Shown piece by piece: positions 51,222 through 59,938 of a stretch of 64,000 nt of DNA (position 1 is the first letter of the stretch; each line of letters begins with the position of its first letter). The notes beneath the pieces are model-generated. The model was not told the origin of the DNA. It was given only the letters and a program-made list of their open reading frames with translations, and did no database searches. This DNA is from Paenibacillus sp. J2TS4 (GTDB lineage: Bacteria; Bacillota; Bacilli; Paenibacillales; NBRC-103111), in contig NZ_BOSH01000002.1 of NCBI RefSeq assembly GCF_018403245.1, positions 62,001-126,000 of the forward strand, written 5' to 3'. The translations under genes were made by a program, and so were the position numbers.

Positions 51222-52865
51222 ATGGCCAATAAGAAAAACACCGAGCCGTCGCAACATCATCTCTCGATGGAGGAAGAACTTCGTCTGTTTCAGGAAGAAC
51301 AGGAAAAAGCGCTTGGATTGAATTCCGCGTCCAGGCATCAGTGGTTTGATCCGGTACCTCGCCGGTTTGCGGCCAAAGATAAGGCAACCACAACCATTCT
51401 GTTCGGGGGCCTGACGATGGCTCAGGATTATTTGGTGGAGGGCGCTTTATCAGGGCTTGGCTACCGAGTAAAAAATATGGATTGCCCCGACAATGAGGCA
51501 CTGCGGTATGGCAAGGAATTCGGCAACCGCGGCCAATGCAATCCAACGTACTTCACGGTGGGCAATTTGATTAAATATTTGCACCATCTTCGTGATGTGG
51601 AGGGGAAATCCAAAGAAGAAATCGTTAGAAACTATCTTTTCGTCACGAGCGGCTCCTGCGGTCCCTGTCGATTTGGCACATACGTGACGGAGTACAGGAA
51701 AGCGCTGCGCGATGCAGGGTTTGACGGCTTTCGCGTACTCCTGTTTCAGCAGACTGATGGTTTAAAGCAAGCGACCGGCGGCGAATCGGCGCTAAAATTG
51801 GATACTTCATTTTTCGTCAGCTTTCTGAAGGCAGTCGTGCTAGGGGATATTCTGAATGCACTCGGTTACCGCATCCGTCCTTATGAAGTGGAGGAAGGAT
51901 CGACCGACGCTGCCTTGACACGCTGCAAACAGATATTATATGACGCTTTAAGCCGGCGTAAACAGCTGCTTCCTGCACTCCTCCGCTGCCGTAAAGAAAT
52001 GCGGGCCGTTCGGGTGGACCGGACACAAGTAAGACCAAAAGTAAGCATTATTGGCGAGTTCTGGGCCATGACAACGGAGGGGGACGGAAACTATCAATTG
52101 CAGCGGTTTCTCGAAAGTGAGGGAGCCGAGGTTGAAGTTCAATCGGTTACCGCCTGGATTCTGTTTCTTATTTGGTCGGGACGTTACGATACGAAGAAGC
52201 GCATGAATCTGCGGGAAGCGGATTCCGGTCGTCAGGGTTTGAAAGGAAAGAACCCTGCTCGGACGCTGCGAATGTTGGGTCTTGCCGATAGGGGCGTTCG
52301 AATGATTTTCCAGACTTACGCCCGAATCATTGGTTTGCACGGGTATCATTTACCCGATATGGTGGAAATTGCCCAGGCTGCGCATGAACATTACAATAAC
52401 CAGCTGCGTGGTGGAGAAGGCCATATGGAGGTGGGCAAGCTGATTCTGAACGTGGTTAAGCGGAAAGTCAACATGACCATCTCCGTCAAGCCATTCGGCT
52501 GTATGCCGTCTTCCGGCGTATCCGACGGCGTTCAATCGTTGATTACCGAGAAATACCCGGACGCCATCTTTCTTCCGATCGAAACAACGGGAGACGGAGC
52601 GATCAATGTGTATAGCAGGGTACAAATGATGTTATTCAAGGCAAAACAGGCGGCGCAAAAGGAGTTCGAAGAAGCAATATCGAAAAAGGGGTACACGCCG
52701 GAGTCGTTACCGAGAGGATTAACCGTTACTCATCCGTTGCGGGCGGCCCGTCACGTCGTGGCCTGTACGGCCGCAAATGCGGTTTACGACATGCCAGGGA
52801 GACTTGTCAACTGGTGCTCCTTCTTACTCAAAAAGAGGGAACTAAAAAACGCAAAGCACAGTTGA
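51222..52865 (+). CDS. HgdB/double-cubane-like Fe-S partner protein (547 aa)
   Basis: 2-hydroxyacyl-CoA dehydratase-like subunit. Conserved Cys blocks MDCPDNEA, RGQCNPTYF, TSGSCGPCRFGTY and PFGCMPSSGV are suited to bind an Fe-S cluster as in HgdB or the double-cubane cluster proteins. No second dehydratase subunit and no CoA-transferase gene are near, which argues against amino acid fermentation and for the activase/DCCP-type reductase pair. Start 51222 has AAGGAG. Separated by about 60 bases from its activase. Confidence 0.85.
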   Translation: MANKKNTEPSQHHLSMEEELRLFQEEQEKALGLNSASRHQWFDPVPRRFAAKDKATTTILFGGLTMAQDYLVEGALSGLGYRVKNMDCPDNEALRYGKEFGNRGQCNPTYFTVGNLIKYLHHLRDVEGKSKEEIVRNYLFVTSGSCGPCRFGTYVTEYRKALRDAGFDGFRVLLFQQTDGLKQATGGESALKLDTSFFVSFLKAVVLGDILNALGYRIRPYEVEEGSTDAALTRCKQILYDALSRRKQLLPALLRCRKEMRAVRVDRTQVRPKVSIIGEFWAMTTEGDGNYQLQRFLESEGAEVEVQSVTAWILFLIWSGRYDTKKRMNLREADSGRQGLKGKNPARTLRMLGLADRGVRMIFQTYARIIGLHGYHLPDMVEIAQAAHEHYNNQLRGGEGHMEVGKLILNVVKRKVNMTISVKPFGCMPSSGVSDGVQSLITEKYPDAIFLPIETTGDGAINVYSRVQMMLFKAKQAAQKEFEEAISKKGYTPESLPRGLTVTHPLRAARHVVACTAANAVYDMPGRLVNWCSFLLKKRELKNAKHS

Positions 52866-53092
52866 ACGAATAAAATATAAATTGCATATGGGGAAATTGG
52901 GACGGGTCTAATCGGGTGCTGCTGAAGATGGCGACACATCAGCTAACACCTATACGTTAATATAAACTAGAGCCAGAAGGGCTGAGGTCTGCCTTTTTCG
53001 GGCTGAAATTAAGATTGGGCTATTATCATGATTCACGGTTTCTGGGTCAGTATCATATCTTGTAGCAGTACAGGGAAAGGAGGGATTAAAGC

Positions 53093-53563
53093 TTGGTAAA
53101 GCTTACTTTGGAGACCGCGAAGAAATTATTGGCCGCAGCCGAACAAAAATCCCGGCAAATGGGACTCTCCAGCAATATAGCAATTGTGGATGATGGAGGA
53201 AATTTGATTGCTTTTCAGCGAATGGATAATGCTCGAATTGCAGGAATCGAAATTTCCAAGAATAAGGCTTGGACGAGCGTAAGTATGCAAATGCCGACTG
53301 CAAATTTGGCGCAAAGCGCGCAGCCGGGCGGCCCTACGTTTGGCATAAACACCACTAACTTTGGCAGAATTGTCATCCTGGGAGGGGGCATCCCTTTCGT
53401 AAGGGATAAACATATTGTTGGCGGTATTGGTGTTAGCGGAGGAAGCAGCGCACAGGATATTGAGATTGCTACTGCGGCAGTTCAAGCTTTTGAGAGCATG
53501 CATGCAAAGCCAAGGGATGGGGGAATTCACGCTCGAATTGGTTCAACGTATTCTAATTGTTAA
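53093..53563 (+). CDS. GlcG/HbpS-family protein (156 aa)
   Basis: Heme-degrading/GlcG-like fold: LETAKKLLAAAEQKSRQMGL, IAIVDDGGNLIAFQRMDNA, SKNKAWTSVSM and the glycine-rich GGIPFVRDKHIVGGIGVSGG. Members bind heme or corrinoids, or accompany glycolate or diol utilisation genes; none of these is adjacent here. TTG start with AGGAGGG. No signal peptide. Confidence 0.88.
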   Translation: MVKLTLETAKKLLAAAEQKSRQMGLSSNIAIVDDGGNLIAFQRMDNARIAGIEISKNKAWTSVSMQMPTANLAQSAQPGGPTFGINTTNFGRIVILGGGIPFVRDKHIVGGIGVSGGSSAQDIEIATAAVQAFESMHAKPRDGGIHARIGSTYSNC

Positions 53564-53921
53564 TCCGAGATTCCGCATTCGGGGCTGTTAAACTCTTCGT
53601 ATGATGGGCATATTTCAACTGAAAATACTTAATCCAAGGGACGTTCCTATTCTCATCATAGACTTTATGTCAGCGGGCAACCAAGCATGCCGGATCGGCA
53701 GCAGGGCTCCTTATCTTTTAATAAGAGGGGCTCATAATTCAACATCATTTCCGATTGATGCCGCTTTATCAGCAGCCTGGTTGCCTGACGCTGTCATATT
53801 ACCGTTCCGGAAGAGACCGTGCAGATAGACGCAAAACCATATCGGTCAAGCCCGTATCGGAGATTTCTGCAGAAATGCCCGATGGGCAGGAATCGCAGAT
53901 GGAGAAGGCAACCTATTATAG
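53564..53921. other. Gene-free stretch
   Basis: Contains short open frames on the plus strand without ribosome site or recognisable motif. I see no gene, promoter or terminator that I can support. Confidence 0.4.
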
Positions 53922-54545
53922 TTAAGGATTCCGGTAATGAGAGGTGTCACCATACAAATCAACTTGAGGTGTATCCTTATTGATCGTAATCTTGCATAAT
54001 GCAGTTGGATAGATATCGGGCATTTCGCCAATTTCATGCAGCGCTTTATTCATATAGTAACTCATAATTACTTTTAATGTAATACGGTGGGTGACTACAA
54101 GGATCTGTTCGCCTCTATGCTTAGTAAGGATTCCTTCGATGGCAGGAATCGTTCTTTCGAGCAAGTCTGCATAGGTTTCTCCATAACCTGCAGGGCGGTA
54201 TAAGTGCGGCTCGTTAAAAAATTGTTCATACGGAAGGGGAAATTGTTGTTGAATGTGCTCTATCCGTTGACCTTCCCATAGTCCCATATTAATTTCCTTC
54301 AGTGAATCGAGGCTCACAATGGGTACGGGACGATTATTTCCCAGCAGAATTTGAGCTGTGCTTAGTGCCCTTGGGCTGGAACTGCAATAGACCGCATCCC
54401 AATGAACATTGCCCAATCGCTCCTGCAGCCACTCAGCTTGTTGAATACCATATTGTGTAAGCGGGGAATCTTTATGCCCTTGCATTTTTTTCTCCAAGTT
54501 CCATTCCGTCTGACCGTGACGGGTTAAATATAATGTTGTTGTCAT
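53922..54545 (-). CDS. Histidine phosphatase family protein (207 aa)
   Basis: Phosphoglycerate-mutase-like phosphatase: N-terminal TRHGQTEWNLEKKMQGHKDS with the catalytic His, Arg in SSSPRALSTAQ, EINMGLWEGQ, and the second His in VVTHRITLKVIM (usual VSHG replaced by VTHR). Cytoplasmic. Good GGAGA site. Substrate unknown; relatives include broad-specificity phosphatases. Confidence 0.92.
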   Translation of the reverse strand: MTTTLYLTRHGQTEWNLEKKMQGHKDSPLTQYGIQQAEWLQERLGNVHWDAVYCSSSPRALSTAQILLGNNRPVPIVSLDSLKEINMGLWEGQRIEHIQQQFPLPYEQFFNEPHLYRPAGYGETYADLLERTIPAIEGILTKHRGEQILVVTHRITLKVIMSYYMNKALHEIGEMPDIYPTALCKITINKDTPQVDLYGDTSHYRNP

Positions 54546-54949
54546 GACTAGATTTCTCCTCTACGTATTCATAATCAAGAAGCAGGAAATCAACCCGACT
54601 TGAATTTGAACTCCTCATTTCGTCCGTAGTCTTTGTCCAATTTGACAAGGCCGCCTTATTTTTCCAACCTTCTTCGCAGCAGGTCCTTCCCTCTCATCGT
54701 CGCTTCTCTGCATAGCTTTTCCACTCCATTCCCCCATTAGGTTATGGAATGAATGTAAAACATTTCCCACGAAAAGTAACCCCCCAATTGGATACACTAT
54801 AGACCAATCCGATTCGAACTTCGAAGCGATTAGTGCTGTCAAAATCAGAATGGATGGTCTAATCTCCGTTGAAGTGGATGGCGACAGTCGAATCTTTCTG
54901 TTCTAGATTTAAACTAAAGGGATTACCATGAGGTTTGGAGGGGATTTCA
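54546..54949. other. Gene-free stretch
   Basis: Holds an open minus-strand frame of 75 codons without recognised similarity or convincing start; I do not call it a gene. The promoter for the downstream microprotein and nitrilase must lie here but no clear -35/-10 pair stands out. Confidence 0.4.
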
Positions 54950-55066
54950 ATGGAAGTACCAGCGGGTGTGTGGATTGTATCGGCCGTAGTTACTATTCTC
55001 GTCTGCTATATCACTTTCTGGATAACAAGGAAGGCTTACTCCAAAAAGTGGGAAGATGATGAATAG
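54950..55066 (+). CDS. Single-span membrane microprotein (38 aa)
   Basis: ATG with a strong TTGGAGGGG site. The peptide starts MEVPAGVWIVSAVVTILVCY, has one hydrophobic helix and ends in a basic-then-acidic tail RKAYSKKWEDDE. The tail and topology recall small accessory subunits of symporters. It ends 14 bases before the nitrilase start, so the two are probably co-translated. Function unknown. Confidence 0.65.
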   Translation: MEVPAGVWIVSAVVTILVCYITFWITRKAYSKKWEDDE

Positions 55067-55080
55067 CGAGGGATGGTCGA

Positions 55081-56031
55081 ATGAGAAATCGTTATATTAA
55101 GGTAGCCGCTGTTCAGTCCGCGCCCATTCTGCTCGATAAACAATCTGCCATGGACAAGATTGCAGCCATGACGAGAGAGGCAGCTGGCCGAGGGGCCGAA
55201 TTGATTGTTTTTCCAGAGGTGTTTCTGCCGGGTTATCCGCGAGGGCTAAGCTTCGGTACACGTGTCGGAAGCCGCCATGCCGACGGGAGAAAAGATTGGG
55301 AACGCTATTGGGCTAGCGCTATTGATATCCCGGGAGCGGAAACCGAGATTTTTGGCGAATTGGCGAAGGAACTGGGAGTTTATCTAGTGATCGGTGTTGT
55401 GGAGCGAGATCAGGAGTTTAGCACCGGTACGTTATATAATACGATGGTATACATCGGGCCGGATGGCCGTCTTATGGGCAAGCACCGCAAGCTTGTTCCC
55501 ACAGGTTCCGAACGTCTTCTATGGGGGCAGGGGGACGGTAGTACGCTTACGGTCATCGATACCCCTGCAGGGAGAATCGGCGGTTTAATCTGCTGGGAAA
55601 ATTACATGCCGCTGGCCCGAATGGCCATGTACGCGCAAGGCATAGACATTTATCTGGCTCCCACGGCAGATGCCCGGGATACATGGCAAGCGACGATGCG
55701 GCATATCGCCTGTGAAGGCCGCTGTTTTGTCATCTCTTGCAATCAGTTTGCGACCAAAGCTTCTTACCCTGCGGATTTAGCTTACTATGAGGATATCAAG
55801 GAAGACGCTGATATTTTATGCAGAGGGGGAAGTGCTATTATAGGCCCGCTTGGCGAATATGTCGTCGAGCCTCTCTATAACCAGGAAGGGATTCTGGTTG
55901 CCACTCTGGATCTATCTCAGGTTACCCAAAGCCGCTATGATTTTGATGTGGCCGGTCATTACAGCCGCCCGGATGTTTTCCAATTGATCGTTAACGATAA
56001 AAAGCAAGAAATTGTACGACTGCAGGCATGA
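55081..56031 (+). CDS. Nitrilase-family carbon-nitrogen hydrolase (316 aa)
   Basis: Catalytic triad of the nitrilase superfamily is visible: Glu46 (VFPEVFLPGYP), Lys137 (GKHRKLVPTGSER) and Cys171 (GGLICWENYMPLAR). The CWENYMPL signature and length are those of true (aliphatic/aryl) nitrilases, branch 1, that turn nitriles into carboxylic acids, not amidases. Cytoplasmic. Coupled to the microprotein before it and followed by a terminator. Confidence 0.93.
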   Translation: MRNRYIKVAAVQSAPILLDKQSAMDKIAAMTREAAGRGAELIVFPEVFLPGYPRGLSFGTRVGSRHADGRKDWERYWASAIDIPGAETEIFGELAKELGVYLVIGVVERDQEFSTGTLYNTMVYIGPDGRLMGKHRKLVPTGSERLLWGQGDGSTLTVIDTPAGRIGGLICWENYMPLARMAMYAQGIDIYLAPTADARDTWQATMRHIACEGRCFVISCNQFATKASYPADLAYYEDIKEDADILCRGGSAIIGPLGEYVVEPLYNQEGILVATLDLSQVTQSRYDFDVAGHYSRPDVFQLIVNDKKQEIVRLQA

Positions 56032-56050
56032 GTTCATTTGTATAAATTAG

Positions 56051-56078
56051 AACACGATCTTCGGATCGTGTTTTTTTA
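56051..56078 (+). terminator. Rho-independent terminator
   Basis: ACACGATC, loop TTCG, GATCGTGT, then TTTTTTT. Confidence 0.92.
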
Positions 56079-56241
56079 TTGTCTTTGTTGTTATCAATGG
56101 AAAATCGCTTGTTTGCATTTGGATGGTTAAAAAAATCTGAAATTGGTAGGTTTCTTTGGAGCCTAATCTGTTAATGTAAATCAATGTATTCGGTACGGTT
56201 AGTCTTTAACGGGATGATAACGAGTAAAGGGAGAATACGAA

Positions 56242-56367
56242 CGTCAACAACTCATGACTCAAGTCACGAGCTTGTAACTGCCCGGAAGTGAGTACGGCGG
56301 TTAGCCTCCTTCCTTGGGGTGGCGTTACCATAGGCAGGTTGACTGCTGCCCGATTGCATAGGTATAC
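56242..56367 (-). ncRNA. Right-end/omegaRNA region of the tnpB element
   Basis: About 126 bases conserved with 7267-7391. By analogy with TnpB systems it would be the 3' part of the omegaRNA, with bases just beyond 56242 as guide (they differ from those of the other copy). Expression not shown. Confidence 0.55.
56251..56270 (-). repeat. Right-end subterminal hairpin of the IS element
   Basis: Read on the minus strand CTCGTGACT-TG-AGTCATGAG forms a 9-bp stem with one G-T wobble and 2-base loop. Copy 1 has the same hairpin at 7364-7383 with one end change. Confidence 0.8.
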
Positions 56368-57481
56368 CTATACAGCCACTTCAGCGATGTACTGGATTCC
56401 AATGCGCTGAAGATTCATAGCGCCAATGCGGATCATCATTCGAGCGATACCCGCACTTCTGACAACAGAAGCGGTGCCTCTTCTTATCCCGATTGGCTCT
56501 CTCTGTATGCCTACATTTGGGGCAGGCTTGTGACGTGTAACGGGGATCAACCGCGATCACTTTGGCTCCATGGAGGATGGCCTTGTACGTGATCATCTGG
56601 CGCAGTTGATTGAAGGACCAAGAAACGGTTTCATAACGATCCTGGACCCGAACCCGCTCAGTACGGTTTCGAATGCCCGTTAAGTCTTCTAGTACAAACA
56701 ACGTATGGGCCCCATATCGGCGGACGAGTGCCTTGGATATCCGGTGATTGATATCTGTCATCCAGCGGTTTTCTCGTCCCCCGATCCGCTTTAACTTCCG
56801 GCGAGCGGAGGCTGTCCCCAGTTGCTGCAGCTGCTTTCGCAAATGCTTGTACTTCGAGCGCTTATTCTTAATGGGTCTACCGTGAAAGAACGTACATTGA
56901 CCTTGAGAATCATAACTGGTCGCGATAAAATTGACGCCCATGTCTAATCCAACCACTTGATTCAAAGATGGATCCGAAACTTCTTCCACTTCTCTGGTCA
57001 TTGGAAGATGTAAGAAGAACTTCCCTCGCTTGTGGATTAACTTGGCGGTCCCGAAGGACCAGGATCCATCGAAATACGTTTCCATGCCTTTCGATTCATA
57101 AGGTACCTTGATGCGCCCATGCAGGGTGTTGATGGAAAACATCCGTTGCGTAAGTGAGTAATCTCGACGCCAAACGAGGTCGAGTTCCGGTTTCTTGAAC
57201 CGGACGAAGGTCCAGAGGTGGCCGTTGCCGACTAATGACTTGTATCGAGCAATCACCGTTCGCATGACCGATTGGGCCATTTGAGATCGTAAGGAAAAGG
57301 TAGAACGCAGTTCACGATACGTCCGTTGATGTAGCTTCGTCTTGGAGAGAATTTTCTCTTCAAATACAAGCTTGGACAGGTAATCACTTGCCAGACGATA
57401 AGCTCGTAAAGTCTGTCGTAACCAATCGATTTGTTCAGGAGTGGGTAAGATCTTTAATTTAGCGGTTAAAGTAATCTGCAA
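56368..57481 (-). pseudogene. tnpB: tnpB, RNA-guided nuclease of the IS element, frameshifted near the C-terminus
   Basis: Full-length N-terminal domain and RuvC domains: Asp180 (VVGLDMGVNF), Glu265 (LFVLEDLTG), zinc knuckle with ACPKC (Cys320, 323) and CQKC (Cys340, 343), then SNDD. One extra C near 56430, compared with the copy at 7205, shifts the frame after Asp350 and replaces IGAMNLQRIG by unrelated residues. The third catalytic Asp may still be present but its helix is lost, so activity is doubtful. TnpB nucleases cut the empty donor site under omegaRNA guidance. Confidence 0.85.
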
Positions 57482-57617
57482 CTCGAGTCACCTGGCTTCA
57501 CGTTAAGATTCAGCTAGGCTGTATCCTACACATTTCACTATATCAAACATATATTCCTGTTTGAAGCAGAAATTCAGAAATAAGAATCAAAAGAGGAGGA
57601 GTAAAGGGGCGTGACTA

Positions 57618-58619
57618 ATGAGTGAAGGGCGTAAATTCCTCTCACGACTCAAGTCGCGAGTATCCTTTACGCAGATCATGAATTCTGACGATTCAAGTAA
57701 AGTAACGATTATTTCATACCTTGTTGCCATTGGCTTTATTGTCACCATGATTGCGGCTTCGGTGATATGGGAGGAAAACGAGATCATTTTGCCGGAAATT
57801 GCGGCTATGGCCATTGCTATGTGGGTATACCGGGAACCCGGATGGATCAGGCAGCCATCGAACATTTTTCTCGCTCCTACTATAACTGCTGCGATCGGCT
57901 TCATGATCAATCAGTTACCTATTGCTTATATAGGAAAAGTCATTCTCTGCCTGGCGATCGTGATGCTCTTTTTGCGAATCATTCAATCGAACCTCTCGCC
58001 ATCTATAGCCACAGGGTTGCTGCCATTGGTCATAAATGCAAACGAATGGACATTTATTATTTGGATCTTCATCTTTACTTTCTTTTTAATGCTTGGGGTT
58101 TTTGCATTTGGATTGAATAAAGGACTTGAGAAGAAAGTGAAGATCAATTACAAGTATATGCTCGTATTTCTAGTGCTGACTTTTGTTTGGATGGGGTTAT
58201 GCTGGGGAAGCGGCTACCAACAACTCGCCGTTATCCCGCCAGTTCTCGTTGTGGCTTACGAGTCACTTCAAAAGCCAATGTACAGTGGATGGATGGCTAT
58301 TAAGCAAGGCTTTGTCCTGACCCTATCTGCGACTGTCGGTGCGCTAATGTATTTTAATATGGATTCTTCGATTTTGGCGACGCTGTTGGATATGATCTTG
58401 ATGCTTGTGCTATCCCTGATTGTCGGTATCCGTATCCCGGCTATTTACGCCTTTCCATTGCTCCCGTTTATTTTCCCTGATGATATTGTAATGAAGCTGC
58501 CATTAGGTTCGTTGGTCACATGTTTGTTTATGTTTGGTTCCGTGCTGCTGTATAAAAAATATGAGAGCAAACGAGCAAACAACGGCTATGACGCCAAGAA
58601 ATTTACACCCACTGCCTAA
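57618..58619 (+). CDS. Polytopic membrane protein of unknown function (333 aa), start overlapping the IS left end
   Basis: Nine or ten predicted membrane helices, basic tail (YKKYESKRANNGYDAKK). I do not recognise the family; the last helices (LGSLVTCLFMFGSVLLY) recall HPP or aromatic-acid exporter-like proteins only loosely. The first 15 or so codons (RKFLSRLKSRVS) coincide with the IS left-end hairpin at 57641-57660, so the native N-terminus may have been replaced. A second in-frame ATG is at 57678, without a good ribosome site; GAGGAGG and AAGGGG lie before 57618. Confidence 0.75.
   Translation: MSEGRKFLSRLKSRVSFTQIMNSDDSSKVTIISYLVAIGFIVTMIAASVIWEENEIILPEIAAMAIAMWVYREPGWIRQPSNIFLAPTITAAIGFMINQLPIAYIGKVILCLAIVMLFLRIIQSNLSPSIATGLLPLVINANEWTFIIWIFIFTFFLMLGVFAFGLNKGLEKKVKINYKYMLVFLVLTFVWMGLCWGSGYQQLAVIPPVLVVAYESLQKPMYSGWMAIKQGFVLTLSATVGALMYFNMDSSILATLLDMILMLVLSLIVGIRIPAIYAFPLLPFIFPDDIVMKLPLGSLVTCLFMFGSVLLYKKYESKRANNGYDAKKFTPTA
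57641..57660 (-). repeat. Left-end subterminal hairpin of the IS element
   Basis: Read on the minus strand CTCGCGACT-TG-AGTCGTGAG. It differs from the right-end hairpin only at two positions that pair with each other (C-G here, T-A there), which shows selection for the fold. Confidence 0.75.
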
Positions 58620-58821
58620 TCTATTGGATTGGATTCATGGTCTACCTTTGGAAACCTGTTGAAACAGGGTCGCATCTTTTCGATACAAAATGGTCGATGG
58701 AGAAAGATCAAAAGTGGATGGTTACTAAATCTGTTTTATTCGCTAGCATGGATTGTGAAATGGCTTTCTTCAAGTACTAATCCAGGCTTGAGGAAATTTG
58801 GCTTAGAGGAGAGGGAAATAG

Positions 58822-59892
58822 ATGATATCACGCAAAGATTTAAGCGAAACACTAAAGATGGCACTGCATGACGGAATGGTTATACCAGCGCATCCATTGG
58901 CGCTCACCTCGGAACGCAAGCTGAGCGAAAAACACCAGCGTGCATTGACCCGTTACTATATCGCTGCAGGCTCGGGTGGAATCGCTGTTGGTGTCCACTC
59001 TACGCAATTTGCTATTCGGGATCAGGGTGTTAATTTATTCGAACCTGTTCTTCGTCTAGCGGCAGAGGAGGTGGCTCATGCACAGCTAGACCGTCCATTT
59101 CTCAAAATAGCAGGGATTTGCGGCCCGACGGAGCAAGCGCTTGCTGAAACGGAAATCGCTGTTGGTCTTGGCTATGATATCGGCATTGTATCGATGGCCG
59201 GTCTGGAAGACTGGACGGAAGAGGATCATCTGCTAAGGATCCAAGCGATCGCTGAGCGGATTCCGGTTTTCGGATTCTATATGCAGCCGTTGGTGGGAGG
59301 TCGCGTGTTTAGTTACGATTTCTGGGAGAGGTTTGCAGCTATTGATGGGGTTATTGCCATTAAAATCGCACCCTTTAACCGATATCATTCGATGGATGTC
59401 GTCCGCGCCGTCTGCCATTCTCCGCGAAGGGACGAAATTGCATTGTATACGGGGAATGATGATAACATTGTCAGCGATCTATTGACGAAGTACCGGTTTA
59501 ACGTCAACGGACAAATGGTCGAGAAAAGGATTGTTGGCGGTCTGCTCGGTCACTGGTCCGTATGGACCAAGAAAGCCGTTGAACTTCTTGAACAAATAAA
59601 AAGAGATCGAGAGGGCACAAACATATCTACAGATTGGTTAACAAGAACCGTTGAAGTGACCGAAACCAATGCAGCGTTTTTCGACCCGTCCAACAATTTT
59701 GCAGGCTGTATCCCGGGCACTCATGAGGTGCTGCGCAGGCAGGGGCTTCTGCCAGGCATTTGGTGTCTCGATCCGCAAGAAACGCTTTCGAAAGGACAGT
59801 CGGAAGAGATCGATCGGATGTACCGTGACTACCCGCATCTCAACGACGATGAATTTGTGGAGCAGCATTTACAGGAGTGGCTTGCAGACTAG
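58822..59892 (+). CDS. DHDPS/NAL-superfamily aldolase-like protein (356 aa)
   Basis: (beta/alpha)8-barrel of the dihydrodipicolinate synthase/N-acetylneuraminate lyase superfamily, extended at both ends (usual length about 300). AAGSGGIAVGVHSTQFA near the start corresponds to the G-x-GG-GE loop in altered form; the Schiff-base Lys is probably in VIAIKIAPFNRY. The true DHDPS carboxylate-binding residues are not evident, so lysine synthesis is unlikely; a catabolic 2-keto acid aldolase or hydratase is more probable. GAGGAGAGGG before the ATG. The 202 bases before it hold only short overlapping frames. Confidence 0.82.
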   Translation: MISRKDLSETLKMALHDGMVIPAHPLALTSERKLSEKHQRALTRYYIAAGSGGIAVGVHSTQFAIRDQGVNLFEPVLRLAAEEVAHAQLDRPFLKIAGICGPTEQALAETEIAVGLGYDIGIVSMAGLEDWTEEDHLLRIQAIAERIPVFGFYMQPLVGGRVFSYDFWERFAAIDGVIAIKIAPFNRYHSMDVVRAVCHSPRRDEIALYTGNDDNIVSDLLTKYRFNVNGQMVEKRIVGGLLGHWSVWTKKAVELLEQIKRDREGTNISTDWLTRTVEVTETNAAFFDPSNNFAGCIPGTHEVLRRQGLLPGIWCLDPQETLSKGQSEEIDRMYRDYPHLNDDEFVEQHLQEWLAD

Positions 59893-59938
59893 AACCATTT
59901 TGAACGGTGATAATCCAGGGTAGGGGGATGAGAATCAA

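Larger units (their letters stand above)
56242..57670 (-). mobile_element. IS200/IS605-type (tnpB-only, IS1341-like) element
   Basis: The element reads on the minus strand. Right end: boundary at 56242, where sequence identity with the copy at 6.7-7.4 kb stops. Left end: placed just beyond the hairpin at 57641-57660, which is the same hairpin as the one at the right end (56251-56270) with a compensated base pair. No tnpA is present, so it depends on a transposase from elsewhere. The exact left tip is not determined; it lies within about 25 bases of 57660. Confidence 0.78.

Noticed and set aside
54615..54842. Minus-strand 75-codon frame
   Set aside because: No ribosome site, no known motif, low-complexity basic end; not supported as a gene.
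56222..57615. Shared GAGTAAAGGG at both sides of the IS element as a target duplication
   Set aside because: IS200/IS605 elements do not make target duplications, and the right-hand match is part of the ribosome site region inside the proposed left end.
58629..58871. 80-codon frame between the membrane protein and the aldolase-like gene
   Set aside because: Overlaps the well-supported start at 58822 and has no recognisable motif; a competing 47-codon frame in the same place is equally weak.
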